A stretch of 64,000 bases of DNA from WHSW01 sp963821345 (GTDB taxonomy: Bacteria > Actinomycetota > Thermoleophilia > Solirubrobacterales > 70-9): positions 310,001-374,000 of the forward strand of contig CAWGDM010000001.1 in the NCBI GenBank assembly GCA_963821345.1, in the 5' to 3' direction. The notes beneath the pieces are model-generated. The model was not told the origin of the DNA, ran no database searches, and was given only the letters and a program-made list of their open reading frames with translations. A program made the position numbers and the translations under genes. This document shows positions 1-8,931 of the stretch, piece by piece. Every line of letters begins with the position of its first letter. Positions within the stretch are counted from its first letter, which is position 1.

Positions 1-859
1 CCTCGCCGACCACGACCTCGAGCTCGCCGGCGTCGACGGCGGCGAACAGGTCGCCGATCATCGACGCGAGCTCGTCGCGGCGGGACAGCAGGTGCATGAG
101 CCAGAAACCGATCACGGCGCGAGAGTGTCGCAGCAAGTGGCCGCTGGCGACTTCGTTCTGCTCGCGCGAGGCGATCCCGAAGACCACCAGCCGGCCAAAC
201 GGGGCCAGCGTCCGCAGGCAGGCGTCGAAGGTCGCGCCGCCGCTCATCTCGAACACGGCGTCGACCTGCGCGCCCTCGTTCGCCTCCAAGATCGCCGCCC
301 CGAGGTCGGCGGCGCGGGAGTCGACGGTCGCGTCGGCGCCCAGGCGCGCGGCAAGCTCGCGCTTGTCGGCGGTCGAGGCGAGCGCGATCACCCGCGCCCC
401 GGCGCGCTTCGCGAGCTGGACCGCGAGCGAGCCGGTCCCCCCGGCGGCCGCCTGGACGACGACCGTCTCCCCCGGCTCGAGCCGGGCGCAGCGATGGACC
501 AGCGCGTGCGCGGTCAGCCCCTGGAGCAGCAGCCCGGCCGCCTGGTCGTCGCTGACCCCGTCAGGGACCCCCACCAGCCAGGTCTCCGGGACGGCGACCC
601 GCTCCGCGTAGCCACCGGCGGCGAGGATCGCCGCCACCCGCCGACCGTCCGGCGTCCGTCCGGAGATCTCCATCCCCGGGGTCATCGGCAGGGTCTGCTC
701 GGCGAGGTAGTCGTTATGGGTAGCGTGGGTGTCGGCGAAGTTCGCCCCAGCGCGGGAAACCTCGACCAAGACCTCGCCATCCCGCGGCTCCGGATCGGGA
801 ACCTCGGTGAGGCTCATCACCTCGGGCCCGCCGAACGACTGAATCTGAATTGCCCGGAT
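1..859 (-). CDS. NAD(P)H:quinone oxidoreductase / zinc-independent alcohol dehydrogenase (MDR family), 3' end cut by window
   Basis: This is a medium-chain dehydrogenase/reductase of the quinone oxidoreductase type, expected to reduce quinones or enals with NADPH in the cytoplasm. The N-terminal GroES-like part contains GANFADTHATHNDY and TPGMEISG. The Rossmann part contains the AAAGGTGSLAVQLAK nucleotide-binding stretch. No structural-zinc cysteine cluster is seen, which fits the Qor subfamily. The gene runs off the left edge, so the C-terminus is missing. The first ATG is at 817 and a GTG precedes it at 820, but family-like residues (IRAIQIQSFGGPEV) continue in frame to an ATC at 859, where relatives have ATG. 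The true start may therefore be ATC or a miscalled ATG. It is divergent from the PfkB gene, whose ATG lies 20 bp away, so the two promoters must overlap. Confidence 0.85.
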   Translation of the reverse strand, partial: MRAIQIQSFGGPEVMSLTEVPDPEPRDGEVLVEVSRAGANFADTHATHNDYLAEQTLPMTPGMEISGRTPDGRRVAAILAAGGYAERVAVPETWLVGVPDGVSDDQAAGLLLQGLTAHALVHRCARLEPGETVVVQAAAGGTGSLAVQLAKRAGARVIALASTADKRELAARLGADATVDSRAADLGAAILEANEGAQVDAVFEMSGGATFDACLRTLAPFGRLVVFGIASREQNEVASGHLLRHSRAVIGFWLMHLLSRRDELASMIGDLFAAVDAGELEVVVGE

Positions 860-879
860 TTCCCTAGTCTGGCGGACCG

Positions 880-1809
880 ATGTCCCTGACCGTCGTCGGC
901 TCGATTGCGTTCGACAGCGTCAAGACCCCGTTCGGCGAGCGGGAGCGGATGCTTGGCGGTTCCGCCGTGCACTTCGCGCTCGCGGCGAGCTTCTTCACCG
1001 ACGTGCGCATGGTCGGCCCGGTCGGCGACGACTTCGGCGATGAGCAACTCGCGGTGCTCGAGGCTCGCCACATCGACACGGCCGATATCGAGCGCGTCAG
1101 CGGCGGCGAGACGTTCTTCTGGCGCGGCCATTACGACCACGACATGAACGTCGCCCACACCGACGAGACCGAGCTCAACGTGTTCGCCGAGTTCGAGCCG
1201 AAGCTCTCGCAGCGCTCGTGCGAGGCGCAGATGCTGTTCCTCGGCAACATCCAGCCGGACCTCCAGCGTCGCGTCCGTGGGCAGTCGTCGGCCAGCTTCG
1301 CCGCGCTCGACTCGATGAACCTGTGGATCGACACCGCACGGGAGTCGCTGGTCGCGGCGATCGCCGAGGTCGACTGCCTGCTGCTCAACGACGCCGAGCT
1401 GCGGATGCTGACCGGCGAGCCGAACCTGCTGGCCGCGGCGCGCACGATGATGGAGTTGGGACCGACGATCGTGGTCGCCAAGCGCGGCGAGTACGGCGCT
1501 GTCCTGTTCACCGAGGACGGTGCCTTCGCGATCCCGGGGCTGCCGCTCGAGGAGGTGCGGGACCCGACCGGCGCCGGGGACAGCTTCGCCGGTGGCTTCC
1601 TCGGCTATCTGGACGGCGTCCGCGTCGCCGGCGGCCAGGACGACCGGGCGCTGCGGCGGGCGATGGCCTACGGGTCGGTGATGGCGTCGTTCAACGTCGA
1701 GGACTTCGGCACCGCGCGGCTCGCGGCACTCGGCGAGAGCGACGTCGCCGAGCGACTGAACGAGTTCAAGCGGCTGACCGAGTTCGACGCGCAGCCGCTG
1801 CCGGCCTGA
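880..1809 (+). CDS. PfkB-family carbohydrate/nucleoside kinase
   Basis: A 309-residue PfkB (ribokinase-like) sugar or nucleoside kinase; the substrate is not predictable. The N-terminal glycine-rich GGSAVHFA (about residues 26-33) is the substrate-side motif. The C-terminal signature DPTGAGDSFAGGF starts at residue 228, which places the catalytic base at Asp234 and the anion hole in GAGD. Length is normal for the family. It starts at an ATG with only a weak ribosome-binding site. It is divergent from the quinone oxidoreductase and is followed after 110 bp by citrate synthase, which has its own strong ribosome-binding site. The frame is intact. Adenosine kinase, ribokinase and fructokinase activities are all possible. 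Confidence 0.9.
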   Translation: MSLTVVGSIAFDSVKTPFGERERMLGGSAVHFALAASFFTDVRMVGPVGDDFGDEQLAVLEARHIDTADIERVSGGETFFWRGHYDHDMNVAHTDETELNVFAEFEPKLSQRSCEAQMLFLGNIQPDLQRRVRGQSSASFAALDSMNLWIDTARESLVAAIAEVDCLLLNDAELRMLTGEPNLLAAARTMMELGPTIVVAKRGEYGAVLFTEDGAFAIPGLPLEEVRDPTGAGDSFAGGFLGYLDGVRVAGGQDDRALRRAMAYGSVMASFNVEDFGTARLAALGESDVAERLNEFKRLTEFDAQPLPA

Positions 1810-1919
1810 TCAATTCCGGGCTGCCGGCGCGGACATTCCTCCGCACAGCCCATCGGCCGGATGGCCACCGGGCGCTAGATGCGAGAATGTTCGCGACAGC
1901 ACGACGACTAGGAGAGGCG

Positions 1920-3320
<1,401 letters not shown>

Positions 3321-3329
3321 GCGCCGGCC

Positions 3330-3674
3330 CTGAGTCGGGTCAGGCTGACGGTCAGGCGCGGGCCCAAGGTCTCGCGCGAGCGCTTCGACGATCTCGAGGC
3401 GGCGATCGCGGCGCTGCGCAGCGAGGCCGAGGCGGTCAAGGCCGAGGGCGGCCTGGAGGGCATCTCGGCGCTGCGCGACTTCGAGCCGTCCGACCGGGTG
3501 GCGGCGCGGCTCGAGGTCTCAGTCGGCGGTTGGCTGCGCGGCCGGGCGGCCGGGGTCGACGTGATGGGAGACGGTTCGGTGGTCCCGTTCGCGGGACAGG
3601 TGACCCGCGAACCGCTGGCGCCACGCGGCGGCGAGTCCGCGTTCGACGCCGTGCAACGCGTGCTCTCGTCGTAG
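3330..3674 (+). CDS. small unknown protein directly after gltA, probable CTG start
   Basis: A 114-codon frame begins just after the citrate synthase stop codon, in the same phase, and runs to TAG at 3672. The codon usage is typical of neighbouring genes, with G/C third positions. The product reads as a coherent soluble protein: a basic N-terminus (SRVRLTVRRGPKVSRERF), a predicted helix (LEAAIAALRSEAEAVKAEG), then a beta-rich half (VAARLEVSVGGWLRGRAAGVDVMG). No ATG, GTG or TTG precedes the conserved-looking region. The most natural start is CTG at 3330 (CTG AGT CGG), 10 nt after the gltA stop. A miscalled start base or a reading-frame error is also possible. No function is recognised. It probably lies in one transcript with gltA and the next gene. 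Confidence 0.6.
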   Translation: MSRVRLTVRRGPKVSRERFDDLEAAIAALRSEAEAVKAEGGLEGISALRDFEPSDRVAARLEVSVGGWLRGRAAGVDVMGDGSVVPFAGQVTREPLAPRGGESAFDAVQRVLSS

Positions 3675-3684
3675 ATTGCTGCTG

Positions 3685-3996
3685 ATGGAAGACCAGGCCG
3701 AGGTCCCCAAGGGCAGCTTCGCCGCCGGGCGCCTGGTGCGGCTGCCCCGGGGGGCGCGCGAGCCGATCCGCGTCCACATCAACGGGGTCGAACAGTCGCG
3801 CGGCACCGATTACGAGCTGCGCGACGGCGAGATCCTCTTCAACCGCCCGATCATCAAGGAGACCGTGACCCCGGGCCGCTGGATGGCGATGTACCTGGGC
3901 CTGTTCGGCACCTATCGCAAGCACGAGACGGTCGACGTCGAGTACACCGTCGACGGCGAGACCAAGCTCGCGGCCGACGTCGAGATCCTGCCGTAG
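3685..3996 (+). CDS. conserved hypothetical protein (about 103 aa)
   Basis: A 103-residue cytoplasmic protein with no signal peptide or membrane segment. The sequence is mostly beta-strand-like: RLPRGAREPIRVHINGVEQ, YELRDGEILFNRPI and VDVEYTVDGETKLAADVEI. It resembles a small conserved protein found in Thermoleophilia, but I cannot attach a function. The ATG at 3685 is preferred over an in-phase TTG at 3676. It begins 10 nt after the preceding small gene, so gltA and the two small proteins likely form one operon. The frame is intact. Confidence 0.7.
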   Translation: MEDQAEVPKGSFAAGRLVRLPRGAREPIRVHINGVEQSRGTDYELRDGEILFNRPIIKETVTPGRWMAMYLGLFGTYRKHETVDVEYTVDGETKLAADVEILP

Positions 3997-4107
3997 GGCG
4001 CGGCCGGCCGGGTTTGGGCTGGGTGGGGAGGCGCGGTTGGCGCTGCGTGACCGTCTCCTGCGCCTGCGCGCGCCACAGGTGCGCGTTTGGCGGCGATCGT
4101 GGCCGCC

Positions 4108-5028
4108 ATGCCCCAGGCGTGGAGATCCAACGTCGACAGTCGACGCTCGATCTCCACGGCGGGGGTTGGCCGGCTTGCCGAGCGCCAATGGGGCGTCCTC
4201 TCGCTGCCCCAGTTGCGCGACCTGGGCATCAGCGAGGCCGGAACCCGGCGCCTGGTCGCGCGTGGATATCTGGTCCGCCTCTACCCGGCCGTATACGCGG
4301 TCGGCCATCCGCCGTTGCGGATCGAGGGCCGCCTGGTCGCCACCCTCTTTCACGCTGGTCCCGGGGCGGCGCTCAGCCACACCACCGCCGCCTGGTGGTG
4401 GGCACTGATGGCGATCGAGCCGAAGGTGATCCACATCGCCACGCCTCACCGGCCCTCACCGGCTTGGGGCCTCAAGCTCCACCGCCCGCGCGTGATCGAG
4501 GCCTTCACCCATCGCCGCCTTCCGGTGACCTCGGTCAATCGCACCCTGACCGATCTCGCTGCCACGGTCGATCGCGGGACGCTGCGAAAGGCGCTCGCCG
4601 AGGCCGACCACCGAAAGCTCCTCGACCGGCCCTCCCTGCTTGCCGACATCCGCCCCGGGCGTCCCGGCGGCCGGGCCCTGCGACAAGCACTCGAAGACCA
4701 CCTCCCCGCCCTTGCCGACGCCGACTCCGAGCTCGAAATCGAGTTCCTCCTCCTGGTCGAGCGCGCCGGTCTGCCGATCCCCGAGCTCAACGTGTGGGTC
4801 GACGGCTTCAAGGTCGACGCGTTCTGGCCCGAGCACAACCTCGTGGTCGAGCTCGACGGCCACGCCACCCACGCCAACCCGGCCGCCAACGAGCGCGACC
4901 GCCACCGCGAGCTCGTCCATCGCCGCGCCGGCCGAGCCGTCTCCCGCTACACATGGGAACAGGTCACGCGTCGGCCGGATCAGGTCGAGGCCGACCTGCG
5001 CTCGGGGTTGGAGGGACGGAACGCCTAG
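4108..5028 (+). CDS. AbiEi-like antitoxin domain plus DUF559 (Vsr/REase-like) protein
   Basis: The N-terminal region (VGRLAERQWGVLSLPQLRDLGIS, then a winged-helix-like TRRLVARGYLVRLYPAVYAVG) matches the AbiEi_4 antitoxin domain of type IV toxin-antitoxin/abortive infection systems. The C-terminal region (ELEIEFLLLVERAGLPIPE, VDAFWPEHNLVVELDGHATH, ERDRHRELVHRRAGRAVSRYTWEQV) is a DUF559 fold related to very-short-patch-repair endonucleases, with candidate acidic metal ligands in VDAFWP and VELDG. Such two-domain proteins are multicopy in actinobacteria and their role is unknown. No AbiEii toxin is adjacent. The ATG at 4108 is chosen; an in-phase TTG lies at 4087. A long inverted repeat falls just inside the gene (4119-4157). 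The 3' end overlaps the convergent hydrolase by 4 bp. Confidence 0.8.
   Translation: MPQAWRSNVDSRRSISTAGVGRLAERQWGVLSLPQLRDLGISEAGTRRLVARGYLVRLYPAVYAVGHPPLRIEGRLVATLFHAGPGAALSHTTAAWWWALMAIEPKVIHIATPHRPSPAWGLKLHRPRVIEAFTHRRLPVTSVNRTLTDLAATVDRGTLRKALAEADHRKLLDRPSLLADIRPGRPGGRALRQALEDHLPALADADSELEIEFLLLVERAGLPIPELNVWVDGFKVDAFWPEHNLVVELDGHATHANPAANERDRHRELVHRRAGRAVSRYTWEQVTRRPDQVEADLRSGLEGRNA
4119..4157. repeat. 39-nt inverted repeat at the 5' end of the AbiEi/DUF559 gene
   Basis: Outer arms GTGGAGATC and GATCTCCAC (9 bp, perfect) enclose inner arms CGTCGAC and GTCGACG (7 bp, perfect) around a single A, with 3-nt mismatched bulges between the two stems. It lies 11 nt after the candidate ATG, in a low-complexity part of the protein before the recognisable domain. 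It could fold in RNA to mask translation, or be a protein-binding site. A second AbiEi-type remnant at 32887 also carries a perfect hairpin over its start. Confidence 0.7.
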
Positions 5029-5798
5029 CCGGCAAGGAAGCCGAGCACCAGGCAGTTGAACTCCGCCGGCCGTTCGAGGCTGGGCAGGTGGGCGGCGCCC
5101 GGGATCCGCGCGCGTCGCGCGTCCGGAAACCGGGCGACCAGGTGGTCGGCGATCGCCTGCATGTCGGCCAGATCGAGCTCGCCGGTGACCACCAACGCCG
5201 GCGCCGCGAGCTCGCCGAGCCGTCCGGGGACATCGGCCGTCAGCAGCTCGTCGTCCGCCTCGTCGCCGGCCGCGACCTGGAGCTCGAACGCGCGCCGTTG
5301 CATTTCGCCGACCAGCCGCCGCAGCTCGCCGTCGACCTCGCCCGGCCCCCGCGGCCCGTCGACCCAGAGCCGCAGGTTCGCCTCGACCGCCTGATCGAGA
5401 TCGCCGCCGGCCAGCGCCTGCTCCTCGATCGCGCCGAGCTCGCGCATCGGGGCCGACCAGTCCCACCCCGGCAGCGGGACGTCGGCGAGCACCAGCCGCG
5501 AAACCAGTTCGGGCCGCGCCAGCGCCAGGTCGAGCGCCACGAGCCCGCCGTAGGAGGCGCCGACGACCGCGGCCGGGCCGAGGTCGAGGAGCTCGAGCAG
5601 CTCGGCCAGGTCAGCCGCGGGGGAGAAGAGTTGGGGCGGGATCGGCGTACGGCCGAAGCCGCGCAGGTCGCAGCGCACCACGCGGTGCCCGGAGGCGAGG
5701 GCGTCCCACTGCGGCTCCCACATGCGGGCGTCGCAGATCCCGGCGTGGACGAGCAGGACCGGCGGGCCCTCGCCCGCGGTCTCGTGCCAGAGCGTCAA
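5025..5798 (-). CDS. alpha/beta-hydrolase fold protein
   Basis: A 257-residue alpha/beta hydrolase. The nucleophile elbow is GASYGG with Ser82, the acid is Asp209 in VTGELDLAD and the catalytic histidine is His237 in PGAAHLPSLE. The oxyanion-hole region is LLVHAGICDARMW. There is no signal peptide, so it is cytoplasmic. The substrate is unknown; the family covers esterases, lactonases, C-C hydrolases and 3-oxoadipate enol-lactonase-like enzymes. The ATG at 5798 lies 11 bp downstream of the acyl-CoA dehydrogenase stop on the same strand, so it is probably the last gene of that operon. Its stop overlaps the convergent AbiEi/DUF559 gene by 4 bp. Confidence 0.88.
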   Translation of the reverse strand: MTLWHETAGEGPPVLLVHAGICDARMWEPQWDALASGHRVVRCDLRGFGRTPIPPQLFSPAADLAELLELLDLGPAAVVGASYGGLVALDLALARPELVSRLVLADVPLPGWDWSAPMRELGAIEEQALAGGDLDQAVEANLRLWVDGPRGPGEVDGELRRLVGEMQRRAFELQVAAGDEADDELLTADVPGRLGELAAPALVVTGELDLADMQAIADHLVARFPDARRARIPGAAHLPSLERPAEFNCLVLGFLAG

Positions 5799-5809
5799 TC
5801 AGACTCGGG

Positions 5810-6829
5810 TCAGGCGCTGACGGCCGCCGGCTCGGCGAGGCCGGAGAGGGCGGCGACGCGCTCGCGGTGCTGCCGCGGCGTGCCCAGCAGCTGGGCGCTG
5901 ACCCGGGCGCGCTTGAGCAGGAAGTGGATGTCGTGCTCCCAGGTGAAGCCGATTCCGCCGAAGGTCTGGATCGCGTTGTGGGTGACCGAGCAGCCGCTGT
6001 CGGAGGCGCGCGCCTTGGCCATCGACGCGGCCAGCGGCAGCGACTCGGGCTGGGCGTCGGCCGTCCAGGCCGCGTAGTAGGTCAGCGAGCGGGCCTCCTC
6101 GACCTCCCAGAGCATCTCGGCGAGCCGGTGCGAGACGGCCTGGTAGGCGCCGATCGGACGCTCGAACTGCTGGCGCTCCTTGGCGTACTCGACCGCCATG
6201 TCGAGCGCCCGCTGGGCGACGCCGACGAGTTCGGCGGCGAGCGCGACCGCGCCGACGTCGACCGCCCCCGTGACGTCGCCGGGAAGCGGATCGCCGCCGT
6301 CGGCCGAGGCGCGGAAGTAGGCGCGGCTGGTGTCGATCAGGTCGAGGCGCTCGAGGTTGGCGTCCGCGGGCTCGACCAGCTTCGCGCCCTCCCCGTCGTT
6401 GAGGACCAGCACCGCGGCGCCGCTCGCGGCGCCGACGATCGGCTCGTCGTCCGGGGTCATCGCGGCCGCCCCGCGCTGCTCGCCCGAGGCGATCCCCGGG
6501 AGCCAGCGCTGCTTCTGCTCGTCCGAGCCGGCGGCCTCGATCAGCGCGCCGGCGAACGCGTTCGAGATCATCGGCGAGGGCGCGCAGGCATAGCCCAGCT
6601 CCTCCTGCAGGATCACCAGCTCGACCACGCCCAGACCCTGGCCGCCGTGCTCCTCGGCGATCGCGATCCCGGGCCAGCCGAGCTCGCACATCTCCTGCCA
6701 CAGGGCGTCGTCGTAGGGAGTGTCTGACTCGGCGAGCTCGCGCACCTTCTCGGGCTTGAAGCGGCTGGCGATGAACTCCCGCGCGGTCGACTTGATCTCC
6801 CGCTGCTCGTCGTTGAAGGCGAAGTCCAT
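5810..6829 (-). CDS. acyl-CoA dehydrogenase, short partner of a two-gene pair
   Basis: An acyl-CoA dehydrogenase-type flavoprotein of 339 residues, starting MDFAFNDEQREIKSTAREFI. It keeps the C-terminal four-helix region (RQQFERPIGAYQAVSHRLAEM and IQTFGGIGFTWEHDIHFLLKRA) but is shorter than the usual 380 residues, with a reduced middle beta domain. It begins 2 nt after the stop of the upstream full-length paralogue. This paired arrangement is typical of the alpha2beta2 acyl-CoA dehydrogenases of actinobacterial steroid and branched-acid degradation (FadE28/29-type). Those enzymes share FAD and the active site between subunits. The longer frame running upstream inside the paralogue is spurious. 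The ATG at 6829 is the start. Confidence 0.88.
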   Translation of the reverse strand: MDFAFNDEQREIKSTAREFIASRFKPEKVRELAESDTPYDDALWQEMCELGWPGIAIAEEHGGQGLGVVELVILQEELGYACAPSPMISNAFAGALIEAAGSDEQKQRWLPGIASGEQRGAAAMTPDDEPIVGAASGAAVLVLNDGEGAKLVEPADANLERLDLIDTSRAYFRASADGGDPLPGDVTGAVDVGAVALAAELVGVAQRALDMAVEYAKERQQFERPIGAYQAVSHRLAEMLWEVEEARSLTYYAAWTADAQPESLPLAASMAKARASDSGCSVTHNAIQTFGGIGFTWEHDIHFLLKRARVSAQLLGTPRQHRERVAALSGLAEPAAVSA

Positions 6830-6831
6830 GT

Positions 6832-7971
6832 CTATCGAAGCTTGGGTAGGCCGAGCACCCGCTCGGCGACGATGTTCATCAACACGTCCGAGGTCCCGCC
6901 CTCGATCGAGTTCGCCCGCGAGCGCAGGAACCGGTAGGCCCAGAGGTTGTCCTTGGCGAGCGTGTCGGTGCCGCCGACATCGAGCGCCAGCTCGGTCAGC
7001 GCCTGGTTGGTCGACGACCACTGAAGCTTGGCGATCGAGCCCTCGGGCCCGGGGATCCCGACCTTCATCGTCGCGGTCAGCGCTCGCATCGCCCCCAGGC
7101 GCAGGCCCTCGATCCCGATCTTCAGCCGCGCGACCCGGTCGCGGACGATCGGGTCGTCGGCGAGCCCGCGCTCGTGGGCGAGCTCGATCAGCTCGTCGAG
7201 CGCGTTGGCAAGCCCAAGCGCGGCCGAGGCGCCGAGACCGGCGCGCTCGTTCATCAGCGTCGTGATCGCGACCATCCAGCCGTTGCCGACCCCGCCGACG
7301 ACGTTCTCGTCGGGGACGTAGGCGTTCTCGATAAACAGCTCGTTGAACTCCGCCTCGCCGGTGATCTGGCGCAGCGGCCGGACCTCGACCTCGTCCTGCT
7401 CCATGTCCATGAGGAAGTAGGTGAGCCCCTTGTGCTTGGGCACGTCGGCGTCGGTGCGGGCGACGAGCATGCACCACTTCGCCTCGTGCGCGAACGTCGT
7501 CCAGACCTTCTGGCCGGTGATCCGCCAGCCGCCGTTCTCCTTCACGGCCTTGGTCTTCAGCGAGGCCAGGTCGGAGCCCGACTCGGGCTCGGAGAAGCCC
7601 TGGCACCAGATCTCCTCGGCGGAGAGGATCGGCTCCAGGAAGCGCTCCTTCTGCTCCTCGGTCCCGTGGGCGATCACGACCGGGCCGCCCATCACCAGGC
7701 CGAGCACGTTCGCCGGCCGCGGCGCCTTCGCCCGCGCCAGCTCCTCGCCGAAGATCGACTGCTCGATCAGCGTCGCCCCGCGGCCCCCGTACTCCTTCGG
7801 CCATGAGACGCCGGCCCAGCCGGCCGCGTGCAGCTCACGCTGCCACTCGCGCTCGAACTCGTACTGGACCTGATCGCCGCCCGTCGGCGCCGGCCCGGGG
7901 TGGTTGGCCTCCAGCCACTCGCGAAACTCGTCGCGGAACGCCTGCTCTTCTGGGGTCAGGGTCAGGTCCAC
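6832..7971 (-). CDS. acyl-CoA dehydrogenase, long partner of a two-gene pair
   Basis: A full-length 379-residue acyl-CoA dehydrogenase that introduces the alpha-beta double bond into an acyl-CoA and passes electrons to ETF. Domains in order: N-terminal helical (LTPEEQAFRDEFREWL), middle beta barrel with the FAD/substrate stretch WCQGFSEPESGSDLASL, and C-terminal helical ending in SRANSIEGGTSDVLMNIVAERVLGLP. The last stretch is the usual FAD-contacting C-terminus. It is the first gene of the operon with 5810-6829 and the hydrolase. The frame is intact. The substrate class is unclear; the resemblance is to large-chain or steroid side-chain FadE proteins. Confidence 0.92.
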   Translation of the reverse strand: MDLTLTPEEQAFRDEFREWLEANHPGPAPTGGDQVQYEFEREWQRELHAAGWAGVSWPKEYGGRGATLIEQSIFGEELARAKAPRPANVLGLVMGGPVVIAHGTEEQKERFLEPILSAEEIWCQGFSEPESGSDLASLKTKAVKENGGWRITGQKVWTTFAHEAKWCMLVARTDADVPKHKGLTYFLMDMEQDEVEVRPLRQITGEAEFNELFIENAYVPDENVVGGVGNGWMVAITTLMNERAGLGASAALGLANALDELIELAHERGLADDPIVRDRVARLKIGIEGLRLGAMRALTATMKVGIPGPEGSIAKLQWSSTNQALTELALDVGGTDTLAKDNLWAYRFLRSRANSIEGGTSDVLMNIVAERVLGLPKLR

Positions 7972-8042
7972 CGGACCCGGGAATCTACCTAGATCCCGGG
8001 CATCGCCGACTCGTCGCGGATCAAGCGCGTGCAGGCGCGGTT

Positions 8043-8909
8043 CTAGTCGAACAGGTAGAGCATCGCGAGCGCGGTGCCGACCCAGGTGACGCCGGCGAAG
8101 ATCATCCCCGGGTCCTCGGTCAGGATCGCCGCGGTCGAGCGCGTGTCGCGGCGGTCGTAGATCAGGTACAGGTAGCGGAAGATCCCGTAGAGCACCGAGG
8201 GCGCGGTGGCGAGCATCTCGAGCCGATCCTGGGCGAGTCGACCGTGTAGATCACGTAGGAGAGGATCGCCGAGGCGGTGACCATCGCGATCATCTGGTCG
8301 AGGAATGGGATCGAGTAGTGCTCGAGCACCGGACGGGTGTCGGCATCGCCGCCCTCGGTTTCCTCCAGCATCGCCTCCTGGCGGCGCTTGGTGAAGCCGA
8401 GGAAGAGCGCCAAGAAGCCCGTGCAGACGAGCAGGAACTCCGAGGCGTGGGCGCCGACCGCGACCGCTCCGGCGACGACCCGGAGGATGAACAGCGAGGC
8501 GATCGTCATCACGTCGATGATCACCAGGCGCTTGAGGCCGAGGGAGTAGGCGGTCGTGATCACGCCGTAGAGCGCGACCAGGCCGGCGACCTCGGGCTCG
8601 ACCGCGAACCCGATCGCGATCCCGGCGGCCGCGAGGCCGACGCCGACGGTGGTCGCGGTCGCCGGGGTGACGGCGCCGCTGGCGATCGGGCGGTTGCGCT
8701 TCTCCGGGTGGCGCCGGTCGTGGTCGCGGTCGCGCAGGTCGTTGAGCAGGTAGCCGGCGCTGGAGATCGCCGCAGAAGGCGATGAAGGTGAGCACGGCGT
8801 CGCCGAGCGCCCCGCTCTGGTCGAGGCGCCCGGAGAACAGGACGCCGGCGAAGACCAGCAGGTTCTTGATCCACTCCTGCGGGCGCAGGGCGCGAACGAG
8901 CGGCGGCAT
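8043..8909 (-). CDS. UbiA-family prenyltransferase, decaprenyl-phosphate phosphoribosyltransferase type (two frameshifts)
   Basis: A polytopic membrane UbiA enzyme. The N-terminus RPQEWIKNLLVFAGVLFSG and the aspartate-rich motif NDLRDRDHDRRHPEKRNRP match the family that transfers phosphoribose to decaprenyl phosphate for cell-wall arabinan in mycobacteria. The Thermoleophilia substrate may be another polyprenyl phosphate. The gene needs two frame corrections: one extra base near 8770 (between FIAFC and the motif) and one missing base near 8230 (before LEMLATAPSVLYGIFRYLYL). With these, about 288 residues and seven to nine hydrophobic helices are recovered. The frameshifts look like sequencing errors because motifs on both sides are intact. 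It starts 22 bp after the oxidoreductase stop, so it may be co-transcribed. Confidence 0.8.
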   Translation of the reverse strand: MPPLVRALRPQEWIKNLLVFAGVLFSGRLDQSGALGDAVLTFIAFCGDLQRRLPAQRPARPRPRPAPPGEAQPPDRQRRRHPGDRDHRRRRPRGRRDRDRVRGRARGRRPGRALRRDHDRLLPRPQAPGDHRRDDDRLAVHPPGRRRSGRGRRPRLGVPARLHGLLGALPRLHQAPPGGDAGGNRGRRCRHPSGARALLDPIPRPDDRDGHRLGDPLLRDLHGRLAQDRLEMLATAPSVLYGIFRYLYLIYDRRDTRSTAAILTEDPGMIFAGVTWVGTALAMLYLFD

Positions 8910-8931
8910 AGCCGCGACAGGTTAGGCGCTC

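Noticed and set aside
5810..7804. A possible fused 664-residue double acyl-CoA dehydrogenase.
   Set aside because: The upstream half is out of frame with the real dehydrogenase at 6832-7971. Two separate genes 2 nt apart fit the motifs.
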